NCBI GenBank assembly: GCA_963825505.1 | Contig: CAWGTL010000018.1 | Coordinates: 62,001-126,000 of the forward strand | From: JBBQSN01 sp963825505 | Lineage (GTDB): Bacteria; Actinomycetota; Actinomycetes; Actinomycetales; CAWJMD01 | DNA length: 64,000 nucleotides | Direction: 5' to 3' | Shown: positions 48,417 to 57,196 of the stretch, in pieces | How the letters are laid out: each line of letters opens with the position of its first letter | Numbering within the stretch: position 1 is the first letter of the stretch | The notes under the pieces: model-generated | What the model was told of the DNA's origin: nothing | The model's input: the letters and a program-made list of their open reading frames with translations, nothing else | Databases searched by the model: none | Made by a program: the position numbers and the translations under genes

Positions 48417-49463
48417 TCAGGGACCTGCCGGGACGGTCGGCTCCGCGGTGCCGGCGGCCTCGCGCTGCTCGCCGATCCAGTCGTCGATCCGGGTCCACCA
48501 GTCGTAGAGCCAGTCGGTGCGGTCCTGCGTGCCGCGGGGCACCTCGTCGGCGGGGACGAGCCACCAGCGCATCGAGATGGTCGTGTCCAGAGGGAGAGCG
48601 CGCCACATGTCGCCGACCGTCACGACGTGGTCGAGCCCGCTGTGCGCCACCCACACCACGTCGGCCTCCGGTGCGGCGTCGAGCGCCGCGCCGACGCCGC
48701 CCGGTCTGGGCGCGAGCACGTGCCGCATCCGGTCTGCCTTGTCGGCCTCCTCGATGAGACCCTTCTCCCGCAGCTTCGCGATCGCGCGCGCCCGCCGACG
48801 GTCGGTGTAGTTGCCGCCCTCGGGGAAGATCAGGAAGGCGTCGTCGGAGTCCAGCCCGGTGGCCAGCTCGCGCACGAGCTCGACCCCGGACGGTCCGCCC
48901 TTGCGCTCGCCGCCCGGCCGCACGAACCGGTTCGGCAGCCGCGAGAGCAGCACGTCGACGAGCGGGTCCCACTGCATCGCCTCCTTGAGCACGATCCGCG
49001 GCTCGCGGTCGTACCAGGACAGCAGCGCGTGGACGATGAGGAACGAGTCACCGGGCCCCGCGTGCCGGGCGAAGACCAGGAGCGGCCGTCCCGTGAGGTG
49101 CTCGGGCTCGGGCCCCTCCACCGACACCTGCACGCGCAGGACCCGCTGGCACTCGGCGAACAGGAACCGCAGCAGCCACTGCGCGAGGTCGTAGTGCGCC
49201 CGCTCGAAGCGTGGAGAGCGGATCTTCCAGCCGAAGCCCGAGCACACCCACAGCGTGAGCAGGACGACCAGCGCCGCCGACTCCAGCAGCAGGAACAGCA
49301 CGACCATCCAGAGGACGCGCAGCGGGCGCCACCTGCCCGGGATGAGCGGGCTGGCCACGGCGGCGACCAGCACGACGACCGGGAGCACGCCGAGGAGGGC
49401 GACCGTCAGCAGGACGACCGCCGGCGCGAGCACGAGCCGCCGCACCCAGCGGGGAGGGAGCAC
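48417..49463 (-). CDS. Membrane-associated 1-acylglycerol-phosphate acyltransferase-like protein
   Basis: The 348-residue protein has two N-terminal membrane segments (about 10-35 and 48-70). The PlsC-type motif I RHAGPGDS (H-x4-D) and motif III FPEGGNYT follow. It would transfer acyl chains to lysophosphatidic acid or a related acceptor at the membrane. The GTG at 49463 lies 1 base after the patatin stop and is preceded by GGAGAGGGG. Its operon neighbours are a patatin lipase and a spermidine synthase-like gene, which suggests phospholipid remodelling. Confidence 0.82.
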   Translation of the reverse strand: MLPPRWVRRLVLAPAVVLLTVALLGVLPVVVLVAAVASPLIPGRWRPLRVLWMVVLFLLLESAALVVLLTLWVCSGFGWKIRSPRFERAHYDLAQWLLRFLFAECQRVLRVQVSVEGPEPEHLTGRPLLVFARHAGPGDSFLIVHALLSWYDREPRIVLKEAMQWDPLVDVLLSRLPNRFVRPGGERKGGPSGVELVRELATGLDSDDAFLIFPEGGNYTDRRRARAIAKLREKGLIEEADKADRMRHVLAPRPGGVGAALDAAPEADVVWVAHSGLDHVVTVGDMWRALPLDTTISMRWWLVPADEVPRGTQDRTDWLYDWWTRIDDWIGEQREAAGTAEPTVPAGP

Positions 49464-49464
49464 G

Positions 49465-50316
49465 TCAGATCCCCTCTCCTGCAGCGGATCCAGCATCCTG
49501 CCCGGCCAGGTACTCCGAGCTGGCGCGGTAGGCGGCCTCGATCCGGCGGGGGACGGCGGACGTCGAGCGGTACCTGATGTTCGCCGTCCTCGGGGTGGTG
49601 TCGTCGCCGGTGGGGAGCACGTGGACGGTGACGCCGTCGCCCAGGGTGGCGAGGTCGCGCGCGAACCGGTGCCGCCGGGCGATCTCGAACGCGACCGTGG
49701 CGACCTCCCACGGCCGCGTGGGCACCTGCAGCGGACGCTCGATCCGTCCGACCTGGAGCACGTACACCGTCCGCGCACCCAGCTCGACCGCGCGGGAGAC
49801 GGGGATCGAGTTGACCAGGCCGCCGTCGACGAAGTGCTCGTCGCCGACGCGGAACGGCGGGAACAGCCCGGGGACGGCGCACGACGCCATCAGCGCGGGG
49901 ACCAGCGGGCCGGACTCGAACCAGTGCTCGCTGTACCGCTCGATCGAGGCGGCGCAGCAGCCGAAAGGCACTGCGAGGTCGTCGATCTCGAGGTCGCCGA
50001 AGGTCGTGTCGAGCAGCCCGCGCAGGCCGGCGCCGGTGTGCAGCGCGGTCCGCGTCATCGTCCGCAGCCGGTCGAGAGGCGCGCTGGAGAACGCGGCGGT
50101 GGCGTCGCTGGACCACCACCGGGTGAGCAGCTCGACGGCGTCCGGTCCGGGGTCGCGGGCCAGGGCCGCGCCGTTGACGGCGCCGATGCTCGTGCCGAGC
50201 ACGACGTCCGGGCGGATGCCGGCCTCCACCAGCGCGCGGGCCATCCCGACCTCGCTGGCGCCGAGGACCCCGCCGCCACCGAGCACCCACGCGGTGCGCA
50301 GCGCCGTCCGGGTCAC
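49465..50316 (-). CDS. Patatin-like phospholipase
   Basis: The 283-residue protein has the oxyanion loop GGGGVLGASEVG, the nucleophile elbow GTSIG and the catalytic DGG in FVDGGLVNSIPVS, giving the Ser-Asp dyad of patatin-like lipases. It would hydrolyse acyl chains from phospholipids. Its start overlaps the stop of the upstream membrane-protein gene by 4 bases, and the acyltransferase gene follows at once. Confidence 0.88.
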   Translation of the reverse strand: MTRTALRTAWVLGGGGVLGASEVGMARALVEAGIRPDVVLGTSIGAVNGAALARDPGPDAVELLTRWWSSDATAAFSSAPLDRLRTMTRTALHTGAGLRGLLDTTFGDLEIDDLAVPFGCCAASIERYSEHWFESGPLVPALMASCAVPGLFPPFRVGDEHFVDGGLVNSIPVSRAVELGARTVYVLQVGRIERPLQVPTRPWEVATVAFEIARRHRFARDLATLGDGVTVHVLPTGDDTTPRTANIRYRSTSAVPRRIEAAYRASSEYLAGQDAGSAAGEGI

Positions 50317-50945
50317 GCCGCCACCCGCGGTGCGCGGGGGAGGGTGAGGCCGCAGTCGCGCAGCTCGAGCGCCGCCAGGGCGCGCACGACGTCGGCGTCG
50401 CCGCTGCGCCAGGCGGTCACCGGGTCGGGGGACACCCGCGCGAGCTTGTGCATCGGCTGGTTCGCCATGGCGCGCAACGCGAACAGGGCGAGGTCGGCGT
50501 CCGCGTCGATGAACCGGCGCGCCGCGGCCGCCCGCCGCGCGAAACGCACCCGGCCCGGCACCCAGAGCGCGACGGCGAGCAGCACGGGCACGGCGACCAC
50601 CACGACGGTCAGCACGGTCGCGAGGTCCTCGACCACCTCGACCTGCCGCCGGCCGGCAGCGGCGATCGCGTCGGCGGCGTCACCGGCGGAGGTGAACGGG
50701 GACGACAGCTCGTCGCCGACCAGCGGGACGCGAAGGGCGGTCTCGGCCGCACGGTCGAAGCTCCTGGCGGCGTCGGTGGCCCCGGCGTCGAGGCGCCGGC
50801 CGGGCTCAGCGAGGCCGCGCACGGCGTCGCCGACGGCCTGCCCCGCGCGCCAGGACAGCCAGATCCAGGCGACCAGCAGCAGGTCGCCGACGACCTGCAG
50901 CACCGCGCGGGCGGGCGTGCGCGCGTACAGCGCGGTGAACGGCAT
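50313..50945 (-). CDS. Two-segment membrane protein of unknown function
   Basis: The 210-residue protein has a membrane segment near 17-35, an extracytoplasmic helical region, and a second segment near 105-130 (VLTVVVVAVPVLLAVALWVPG). A basic cytoplasmic helix (RVRFARRAAAARRFIDADAD) follows. AGGAGG precedes the ATG at 50945. First gene of the lipid/membrane operon. I do not recognise a family. Confidence 0.7.
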   Translation of the reverse strand: MPFTALYARTPARAVLQVVGDLLLVAWIWLSWRAGQAVGDAVRGLAEPGRRLDAGATDAARSFDRAAETALRVPLVGDELSSPFTSAGDAADAIAAAGRRQVEVVEDLATVLTVVVVAVPVLLAVALWVPGRVRFARRAAAARRFIDADADLALFALRAMANQPMHKLARVSPDPVTAWRSGDADVVRALAALELRDCGLTLPRAPRVAA

Positions 50946-51013
50946 GGACGGCCTCCTGGTGTGGTGCCGGGTGTCGGGCACCGACGGCAGCGGGAGCTGG
51001 TGCGGCTCGACAG

Positions 51014-51073
51014 TAGGGCGTGCCGCCGGACCCCTGCCCTGGTGCGCCTCCTGGGGTCGGGAGGCACGCCCTA
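51014..51073. promoter_or_regulatory. Inverted repeat pair upstream of alanine dehydrogenase
   Basis: TAGGGCGTGCC (51014-51024) and its exact complement GGCACGCCCTA (51063-51073) are 38 bases apart. The right copy runs into TATGCT (51072-51077), a possible -10 box. This suggests a looping or paired-site operator. Alanine dehydrogenase genes are often regulated by an Lrp/AldR-type factor, which is not in the window. Confidence 0.4.
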
Positions 51074-51227
51074 TGCTCGGCGGCGGCACGGGTCCGGCAT
51101 CCCGGCGGCGCAGGCCGTCGCGCCGCTCCCGGCCGGCCGACGGCCGACGACGTCCGACGGTCCCAGCGTCCGCGCGGCCGCGCCGAGCCCGGCCCCGCGG
51201 CACGACGAGGAGGACGAGGACAGCGCT

Positions 51228-52343
51228 GTGAAGGTGGGCATCCCCCGCGAGGTCAAGAACCACGAGTACCGCGTCGCGCTCACGCCGGTCGGTGCGCACG
51301 AGCTGACCCAGCACGGGCACCAGGTCCTCGTCGAGAAGGGGGCCGGCGTCGGTTCCCAGGTGCCGGACGAGGAGTACGTCGCCGCAGGCGCCACGATCCT
51401 CGACAGCGCCGACGACGTGTGGGGCACCGCCGACATGGTGCTGAAGGTCAAGGAGCCGGTCGCCGAGGAGTACCACCGGCTCCGCGAGGGGCTCACCCTC
51501 TTCACCTACCTGCACCTGGCCGCCGACAAGCCGCTCACCGAGCAGCTGGTCGAGAAGAAGGTCACCGCGATCGCGTACGAGACCGTGCAGCTGCCCTCGG
51601 GCGGGCTGCCGCTGCTGTACCCGATGTCCGAGGTCGCGGGCTGCCTCGCACCGCAGGTCGGCGCCCACTCGCTGATGAAGGCCCAGGGCGGCCGCGGCGT
51701 GCTGATGGGCGGCGTCGGCGGTGTGGCCAACGCCAAGGTCGTCATCATCGGTGCGGGCGTCTCGGGCCAGAACGCCGCGAACATCGCCCTGGGCATGGGG
51801 GCCGACGTCACCCTGCTCGACACCGACCTCGACAAGCTGCGGATGTCGTTCTGGCGCTACAACAACCGTGTCCACGGCCTCGCGTCGTCCAAGCTGGCGA
51901 TCCAGCAGCAGGTGCTCGAGGCCGACATGGTCATCGGCGCCGTGCTGATCCCCGGCGCGGCCGCGCCGAAGCTGGTCACCAACGAGCTGGTGTCGCAGAT
52001 GAAGCCGGGCTCGGTGCTGGTCGACATCGCGATCGACCAGGGCGGTTGCTTCGAGGACTCGCACGCGACCACGCACGCCGACCCCACCTACGAGGTGCAC
52101 AACTCGGTCTTCTACTGCGTGGCCAACATGCCCGGCGCCGTGCCCAACACCTCCACCTACGCCCTCACGAACGCGACCCTGCCGTACGCGGTGGCGGTGG
52201 CGAACAAGGGCTGGGAGCAGGCCTGCCGCAGCGACCGGTCGCTCGCCCTGGGCCTCAACACCCACGCCGGGCAGCTCACCAACGCGCCGGTCGGCGAGGC
52301 GGTCGGCATCGCGAGCACGGCCCTCGACGAGGTGCTGTCCTGA
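51228..52343 (+). CDS. ald: Alanine dehydrogenase
   Basis: The 371-residue enzyme interconverts L-alanine and pyruvate with NAD and ammonia. It starts VKVGIPREVKNHEYRVALTP and has the substrate lysine in KVKEPVAEEY and the catalytic His in TYLHLAAD. The NAD fold is IIGAGVSGQNAANIA, and QGGCFEDSHATTH is conserved. Length equals the M. tuberculosis enzyme. The GTG at 51228 is fixed by this conserved N-terminus. A 282-base upstream gap carries an inverted repeat. Confidence 0.96.
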   Translation: MKVGIPREVKNHEYRVALTPVGAHELTQHGHQVLVEKGAGVGSQVPDEEYVAAGATILDSADDVWGTADMVLKVKEPVAEEYHRLREGLTLFTYLHLAADKPLTEQLVEKKVTAIAYETVQLPSGGLPLLYPMSEVAGCLAPQVGAHSLMKAQGGRGVLMGGVGGVANAKVVIIGAGVSGQNAANIALGMGADVTLLDTDLDKLRMSFWRYNNRVHGLASSKLAIQQQVLEADMVIGAVLIPGAAAPKLVTNELVSQMKPGSVLVDIAIDQGGCFEDSHATTHADPTYEVHNSVFYCVANMPGAVPNTSTYALTNATLPYAVAVANKGWEQACRSDRSLALGLNTHAGQLTNAPVGEAVGIASTALDEVLS

Positions 52344-53344
52344 GCCCAGGCACAGGGACGCCGGCCGGGCCCGCGACGGAGAGCACCTCCGCCGGGCCCG
52401 GCCGCGCGCTCGGCCGGCACCTGCGCGGCTACCTCGAGCACCTCGAGGTCGAGCGCGGGCTGGCCGGCAACACCCTGGCGGCCTACCGGCGCGACCTCGA
52501 CCGGTACCTGTCCTACCTCCTGGCCCGCGGCGTCGAGACCCCCGGTGAGGTCACCGCCCAGCACGTCGCCGACTTCCTCGCCGCGATCCGCACCGGTGAC
52601 GACGGCCGGCCGGTGCTCACCGCCTCGTCGGCGGCCCGCACCGTGGTCGCGGTGCGCGGCTGGCACCGGTTCCTGGCGCGCGAGGGCGTCACGCCGCTCG
52701 ACCCGTCCGACGACGTGCGGCCGCCGCAGACCCCCAAGCGGCTGCCGAAGGCGATCTCGGTCGACGAGGTGCAGCGGCTGCTCGAGTCGGCGTCGGTGGG
52801 CGACACCCCGGCCGCGCTGCGCGACCGCGCCCTGCTGGAGGTCCTGTACGCCACCGGCGCCCGGATCAGCGAGGCCGTCGGGCTCGACCTCGACGACCTG
52901 CCCCCGCAGGTGCTCGACGGCGGGACGGGCGAGGGGGCCGCCGTCCGGCTCTTCGGCAAGGGCGGCAAGGAGCGGCTGGTGCCGCTCGGGCGCTACGCCG
53001 TCCGCGCCCTGCAGGCGTACGTGGTGCGCGCGCGGCCGGCGCTGGCCACCGCCGGCAGCGGCACGCCGGCGGTCTTCCTCAACACCCGCGGAGGTCGTCT
53101 GTCGCGGCAGAGCGCCTGGACCGTGCTGCGCGCCGCGGCCGACCGGGCCCGGCTCACCGGGCACGTCTCGCCGCACACGCTGCGGCACTCCTTCGCCACC
53201 CACCTGCTCGAGGGCGGGGCCGACGTGCGGGTGGTCCAGGAGCTGCTCGGGCACGCCTCGGTGACGACGACGCAGGTGTACACGCTCGTGACGATCGACC
53301 GGCTGCGCGAGGTCTACGTGGGCGCCCACCCCCGGGCCCGCTGA
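52340..53344 (+). CDS. xerD: Tyrosine recombinase XerD
   Basis: The 334-residue recombinase has the SAM-like N-terminal core-binding domain (LEVERGLAGNTLAAYRRDLDRYL). The catalytic domain carries GARISEAV (Arg), GKGGKERLVPL, HTLRHSFATHLLEGGADVR (His, Arg) and LGHASVTTTQVYT (His, Tyr). It resolves chromosome dimers at dif with FtsK. No ATG, GTG or TTG suits the frame near the ald stop; the likely start is the CTG at 52340 overlapping that stop as CTGA. It precedes parA-scpAB, a usual actinomycete order. Confidence 0.9.
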   Translation: MSPGTGTPAGPATESTSAGPGRALGRHLRGYLEHLEVERGLAGNTLAAYRRDLDRYLSYLLARGVETPGEVTAQHVADFLAAIRTGDDGRPVLTASSAARTVVAVRGWHRFLAREGVTPLDPSDDVRPPQTPKRLPKAISVDEVQRLLESASVGDTPAALRDRALLEVLYATGARISEAVGLDLDDLPPQVLDGGTGEGAAVRLFGKGGKERLVPLGRYAVRALQAYVVRARPALATAGSGTPAVFLNTRGGRLSRQSAWTVLRAAADRARLTGHVSPHTLRHSFATHLLEGGADVRVVQELLGHASVTTTQVYTLVTIDRLREVYVGAHPRAR

Positions 53345-53430
53345 GATAGGGTCGCCGACGACCTGACCCGCAGCTCCTGCGCAGGTCGCACGCACGCACC
53401 GCACCCGAGCAGCCAGAGGCGACCCCACCA

Positions 53431-54339
53431 GTGACGAGCACGACGTCCGACGCCGCGTCCGCCGGCGGCACGAACGCCGCGGCCGACGGCGCCAAGGACG
53501 GGCTGGGACCCACCGGACGCCCGCTGCCGCGCTTCAAGGCCCCCAAGCCGCTCGCCGCGCACGGTCCGGCGCGGATCATCTCGCTGTGCAACCAGAAGGG
53601 CGGGGTGGGCAAGACCACCACGACCATCAGCCTCGGCGCGGCGCTCGCGGAGTACGGCCGCAAGGTCCTGCTCGTCGACTTCGACCCGCAGGGCGCGCTC
53701 TCGGTGGGTCTCGGCAGCAACCCGCACACCCTCGACACCACCGTCTACAACCTGCTGATGGAGCGCGGCGTCGACATCCACGACGTGATCGCGCCCACGG
53801 CGGTCGAGAACCTCGACATCCTGCCGGCGAACATCGACCTGTCGGCCGCCGAGGTGCAGCTGGTGGGCGAGGTGGCCCGCGAGCAGATCCTGTCCCGCGT
53901 GCTGCGCCCGGTGGAGGACGAGTACGACGTCGTCCTGATCGACTGCCAGCCCTCGCTCGGCCTGCTCACCGTGAACGCGCTCACCGCCTCGCACGGCGTG
54001 CTGATCCCGATGGAGTGCGAGTACTTCGCCATGCGGGGCGTGGCCCTGCTGATGGAGACGATCGAGAAGATCCAGGACCGGCTGAACCCCCGGCTCGAGC
54101 TCGACGGCATCCTCGCCACCATGTACGACTCCCGCACGCTGCACAGCCGCGAGGTCGTCCAGCGGCTGGTCGAGGCCTTCGGCGAGCAGGTCTTCCACAC
54201 GGTCATCGGCCGCACGGTCAAGTTCCCCGAGGCCTCGGTCGTGGCCGCCCCCATCACCCGCTACGCCTCCGGGCACGCGGGCGCCGAGGCGTACCGGCAG
54301 CTGGCCCGCGAGCTCGTGGCGCGCGGCCACGTCGCCTGA
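53431..54339 (+). CDS. parA: ParA-family ATPase
   Basis: The 302-residue protein has a disordered N-terminus of about 45 residues, then the deviant Walker A KGGVGKTTTT, VDFDPQGALS and IDCQPSLGLL. It belongs to the ParA/Soj group encoded beside scpAB in actinomycetes, distinct from the oriC-linked parAB. It probably takes part in chromosome organisation or positioning. No ParB gene is near. The GTG at 53431 is the start. Confidence 0.9.
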   Translation: MTSTTSDAASAGGTNAAADGAKDGLGPTGRPLPRFKAPKPLAAHGPARIISLCNQKGGVGKTTTTISLGAALAEYGRKVLLVDFDPQGALSVGLGSNPHTLDTTVYNLLMERGVDIHDVIAPTAVENLDILPANIDLSAAEVQLVGEVAREQILSRVLRPVEDEYDVVLIDCQPSLGLLTVNALTASHGVLIPMECEYFAMRGVALLMETIEKIQDRLNPRLELDGILATMYDSRTLHSREVVQRLVEAFGEQVFHTVIGRTVKFPEASVVAAPITRYASGHAGAEAYRQLARELVARGHVA

Positions 54340-54358
54340 CCCCGTCCGCGCACCCGCG

Positions 54359-55226
54359 GTGAGCGTGAGCACCCCCGAGACCCGACCGGCGCCCGACGCC
54401 GGCTCGGCGCGTCCGGGCACGCCCGCGTTCGAGGTGCACCTGGACAACTTCTCCGGGCCGTTCGACCTGCTGCTGAGCCTGATCGCCAAGCACCAGATGG
54501 ACATCACCGAGGTGGCGCTGGCCACCGTCACCGACGACTTCATCGCGCACATCCGCCGCGCCGAGGGGGTCTGGGACCTCGACCAGGCCAGCGAGTTCCT
54601 CGTGGTGGCCGCCACCCTGCTCGACCTCAAGGCCGCGCGGCTGCTGCCGTCCGGGCAGGTCGAGGACGCCGAGGACCTCGCCCTGCTGGAGGCGCGCGAC
54701 CTGCTGTTCGCGCGGCTGCTGCAGTACCGGGCCTACAAGCTGGTCGCCGGCGAGCTGGCCACCCGGTTCGCCACGTCCGGGCGCAGGCGTGCCCCGCGCG
54801 GTGGCGCTCGATCCGCACCTGGCCGGTCTGCTGCCGGACCTGGTGTTCTCGCTCACGCCGCAGCAGCTGGCCGAGATCGCGGCCCGCGCGCTGGCGCCGC
54901 GACCGCGGCCGCCGGAGGTCGGTCTCGACCACCTGCACGGCTCGGCCGTCAGCGTGGCCGAGCAGGCCGAGGTCGTGGTCACGCGGATGCGGCGCTCGGG
55001 CGTGGCGACCTTCCGCGACCTGGTGGCCGACGCCGAGTCGACCCTGGTGGTGGTGGCGCGGTTCCTCGCCCTGCTCGAGCTGTTCCGCGAGTCGGCCGTG
55101 ACGTTCGAGCAGGCCAGCGCCCTCGGTGAGCTGACCGTGCGGTGGACCGGCACCGAGAGCGGTGCCGTGCAGGTCAGCGACGAGTTCGACGAGCCCGACG
55201 AGACGGACGGAGACGAGCAGGCGTGA
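54359..55226 (+). CDS. scpA: Segregation and condensation protein A (frame broken once)
   Basis: ScpA is the kleisin that bridges the SMC dimer with ScpB. The N-terminal SMC-binding part (FEVHLDNFSGPFDLLLSLIAKHQMDITEV) and the C-terminal winged helix (ATFRDLVADAESTLVVVARFLALLELFRE) are in different frames, separated by one extra base near 54,784. Repaired length is about 288 residues, normal for the family. The stop overlaps scpB by 4 bases. Confidence 0.9.
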
Positions 55227-55837
55227 CGAGCGAGACCGACGACGTGCAGGAGACCGCGGTCGAGGAGGGTCTCGACCTCGAGCTGCTGCCCGGCGGTGCG
55301 CGGGCGGCGCTCGAGGGCGTCCTCATGGTCGTCGACGAGCCGGTGAGCGAGGTGCAGCTGGCGGCGGCGCTGGTGCTGCCGCGCGAGCGCGTCCACGAGC
55401 TGCTCGAGGCGCTGTCGGCCGAGTACGCCGAGCAGCAGCGGGGATTCGAGCTGCGCGCGATCGCCGGCGGCTGGCGCCTGTACAGCCGTCCCGAGCTCGC
55501 GCCCGTCGTCCAGCGGTTCGTCCTCGACGGGCAGACGGCGCGCCTCACCCAGGCCGCGCTCGAGACGCTCGCCGTCATCGCCTACCGCCAGCCGGTCAGC
55601 CGGGCGCGGGTCTCGGCGGTGCGTGGTGTGAACGTCGACGGCGTGGTGCGTACGCTGACCACGCGCGGCCTGGTCACCGAGGTCGGCACCGACGAGCACA
55701 CCGGAGCCACGTTGTACGGCACCACCACCACCTTCCTGGAGCGGATGGGCCTCGGCAGCCTCGACGAGCTGCCCGCCCTCGCCCCGTACCTGCCGGACGC
55801 CGACGTCCTCGACGAGCTCGCGGAGGGCCACGCGTGA
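55223..55837 (+). CDS. scpB: Segregation and condensation protein B
   Basis: The 204-residue protein has the paired winged helices of ScpB (EGVLMVVDEPVSEVQLAAAL; LTQAALETLAVIAYRQPVSRARVSAVRGVNVDGVVRTL). It dimerises and binds ScpA in the SMC complex. The GTG start overlaps the scpA stop, and its own stop overlaps the next GTG. Confidence 0.93.
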   Translation: MTSETDDVQETAVEEGLDLELLPGGARAALEGVLMVVDEPVSEVQLAAALVLPRERVHELLEALSAEYAEQQRGFELRAIAGGWRLYSRPELAPVVQRFVLDGQTARLTQAALETLAVIAYRQPVSRARVSAVRGVNVDGVVRTLTTRGLVTEVGTDEHTGATLYGTTTTFLERMGLGSLDELPALAPYLPDADVLDELAEGHA

Positions 55838-56719
55838 CCCCCCAGCCCCCCTCCGGCCGTGGCGCCGGCGGCAAGGGCGGGCCCCGCCGCACCCCCGGCG
55901 GGGCGAGCCACCGGATGGGCAAGGGCTCGCGCCCGCCCGGTCGCCGTCCGCAGCCGCCCCGCTCCGGCGAGCCGCAGGTCGACGTCCACGACCCCACCGG
56001 CGTGCGGCTGCAGAAGCTGCTCGCCCAGGCCGGCGTCGCCTCCCGCCGGGCGAGCGAGGACCTCATCGCCGCCGGCCGGGTCGAGGTCGACGGGCAGGTC
56101 GTCACCGAGCTCGGCGTGCGGGTCGACCCCGCCACCGCCGTCATCCACGTCGACGGCATGCGGCTCCAGCTCGACAGCACCAAGGTCTACCTCGCGCTGA
56201 ACAAGCCGCGCGGCGTCGTCAGCACGATGAGCGACCCGGAGGGCCGCCCCTGCATCGGCGACCTCGTGGGCGACCGCACCGAGCGGCTGTTCCACGTCGG
56301 CCGGCTCGACGTCGACACCGAGGGCCTGCTGCTGGTCACCAACGACGGCGACTTCTCGCACCGGCATGCAGCACCCGTCCTACGAGGTGCCCAAGACCTA
56401 CCTGGCCGAGATCCCCGGCCCGGTGCCGCGCGACCTGGGCAAGCGGCTGCGCGAGGGCATCGAGCTCGAGGACGGCCTGGTGCAGGTCGACTCGTTCAAG
56501 ATGATCGACTCCAAGCCCGGCCGGGCGCTGGTCGAGATCATCCTGCACGAGGGCCGGCACCACATCGTCCGGCGCCTGCTCAAGGAGGTCGGCCACCCGG
56601 TGATGCAGCTCGTGCGCGTCCAGGTGGGCCCGGTGCTGCTCGGCGACCTGCTGCCCGGCAAGAACCGTCCGCTGACCCGCGACGAGCTCGGCACCCTGAT
56701 GGCGGCCATCGGCCTCTGA
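55834..56719 (+). CDS. rluB: Pseudouridine synthase, RluB/RsuA family (frame broken once)
   Basis: After a basic Gly/Pro/Arg-rich N-terminal tail of about 55 residues comes an S4 RNA-binding domain (VRLQKLLAQAGVASRRASEDL). The catalytic domain follows, with Asp in GRLDVDTEGLLLVTND. One extra base near 56,365 separates it from the remaining catalytic part (HPSYEVPKTYLAEIPG; EGRHHIVRRLLKEVGHPVMQLVR). It would isomerise a uridine in rRNA. The scpB-rluB overlap is common in actinobacteria. Confidence 0.88.
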
Positions 56720-56824
56720 GCGCGTCTCGCGGGACGGATGGCGCGTCCCGTGTCCTGGACCGGGGTCCTACCGTGGTCACCGGCAGCGGCCGGGACGGCC
56801 GGCGCGGGACGAGGGAGTGCAGCG

Positions 56825-57187
56825 GTGGCGGTGCGGGGCATCCGGGGGGCGATCCAGCTCGACGCGGACGAGCGCGAGCACCTGCTCGCCTCCACCCGCG
56901 AGCTCGTCACCGCCGTGCTGCAGGCCAACGCGATCACCGCGGACGACCTGATCTCCATCGTCTTCACCGTCACCGCCGACCTGCGCAGCGAGTTCCCCGC
57001 CCTGGCCGCCCGCGAGCTGGGCATGGGCGACGTGCCGCTGCTGTGCACGGTGGAGATCGACGTGCCCGGCGCGATGCCGCGGGTGGTGCGGCTGATGGCC
57101 CACGCCGAGATGGACGTGCCCCGCGCCCAGGTGCAGCACGTGTACCTGCGCGGCGCCGTGGGCCTGCGCCGGGACCTCGCCCAGTGA
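56825..57187 (+). CDS. aroH: Monofunctional chorismate mutase, AroH type
   Basis: The 120-residue enzyme converts chorismate to prephenate. It shows the B. subtilis AroH signature: VRGIRGAIQLDAD with the active-site Arg, SIVFTVTADLRSEFPALAARE, and the C-terminal RVVRLMAH and VYLRGAVGLRRDL with Arg and Tyr. GGGAG lies 8 bases before the GTG. It is followed by tyrA, so the two supply tyrosine and phenylalanine precursors. Confidence 0.92.
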   Translation: MAVRGIRGAIQLDADEREHLLASTRELVTAVLQANAITADDLISIVFTVTADLRSEFPALAARELGMGDVPLLCTVEIDVPGAMPRVVRLMAHAEMDVPRAQVQHVYLRGAVGLRRDLAQ

Positions 57188-57196
57188 GCGCGGCCG

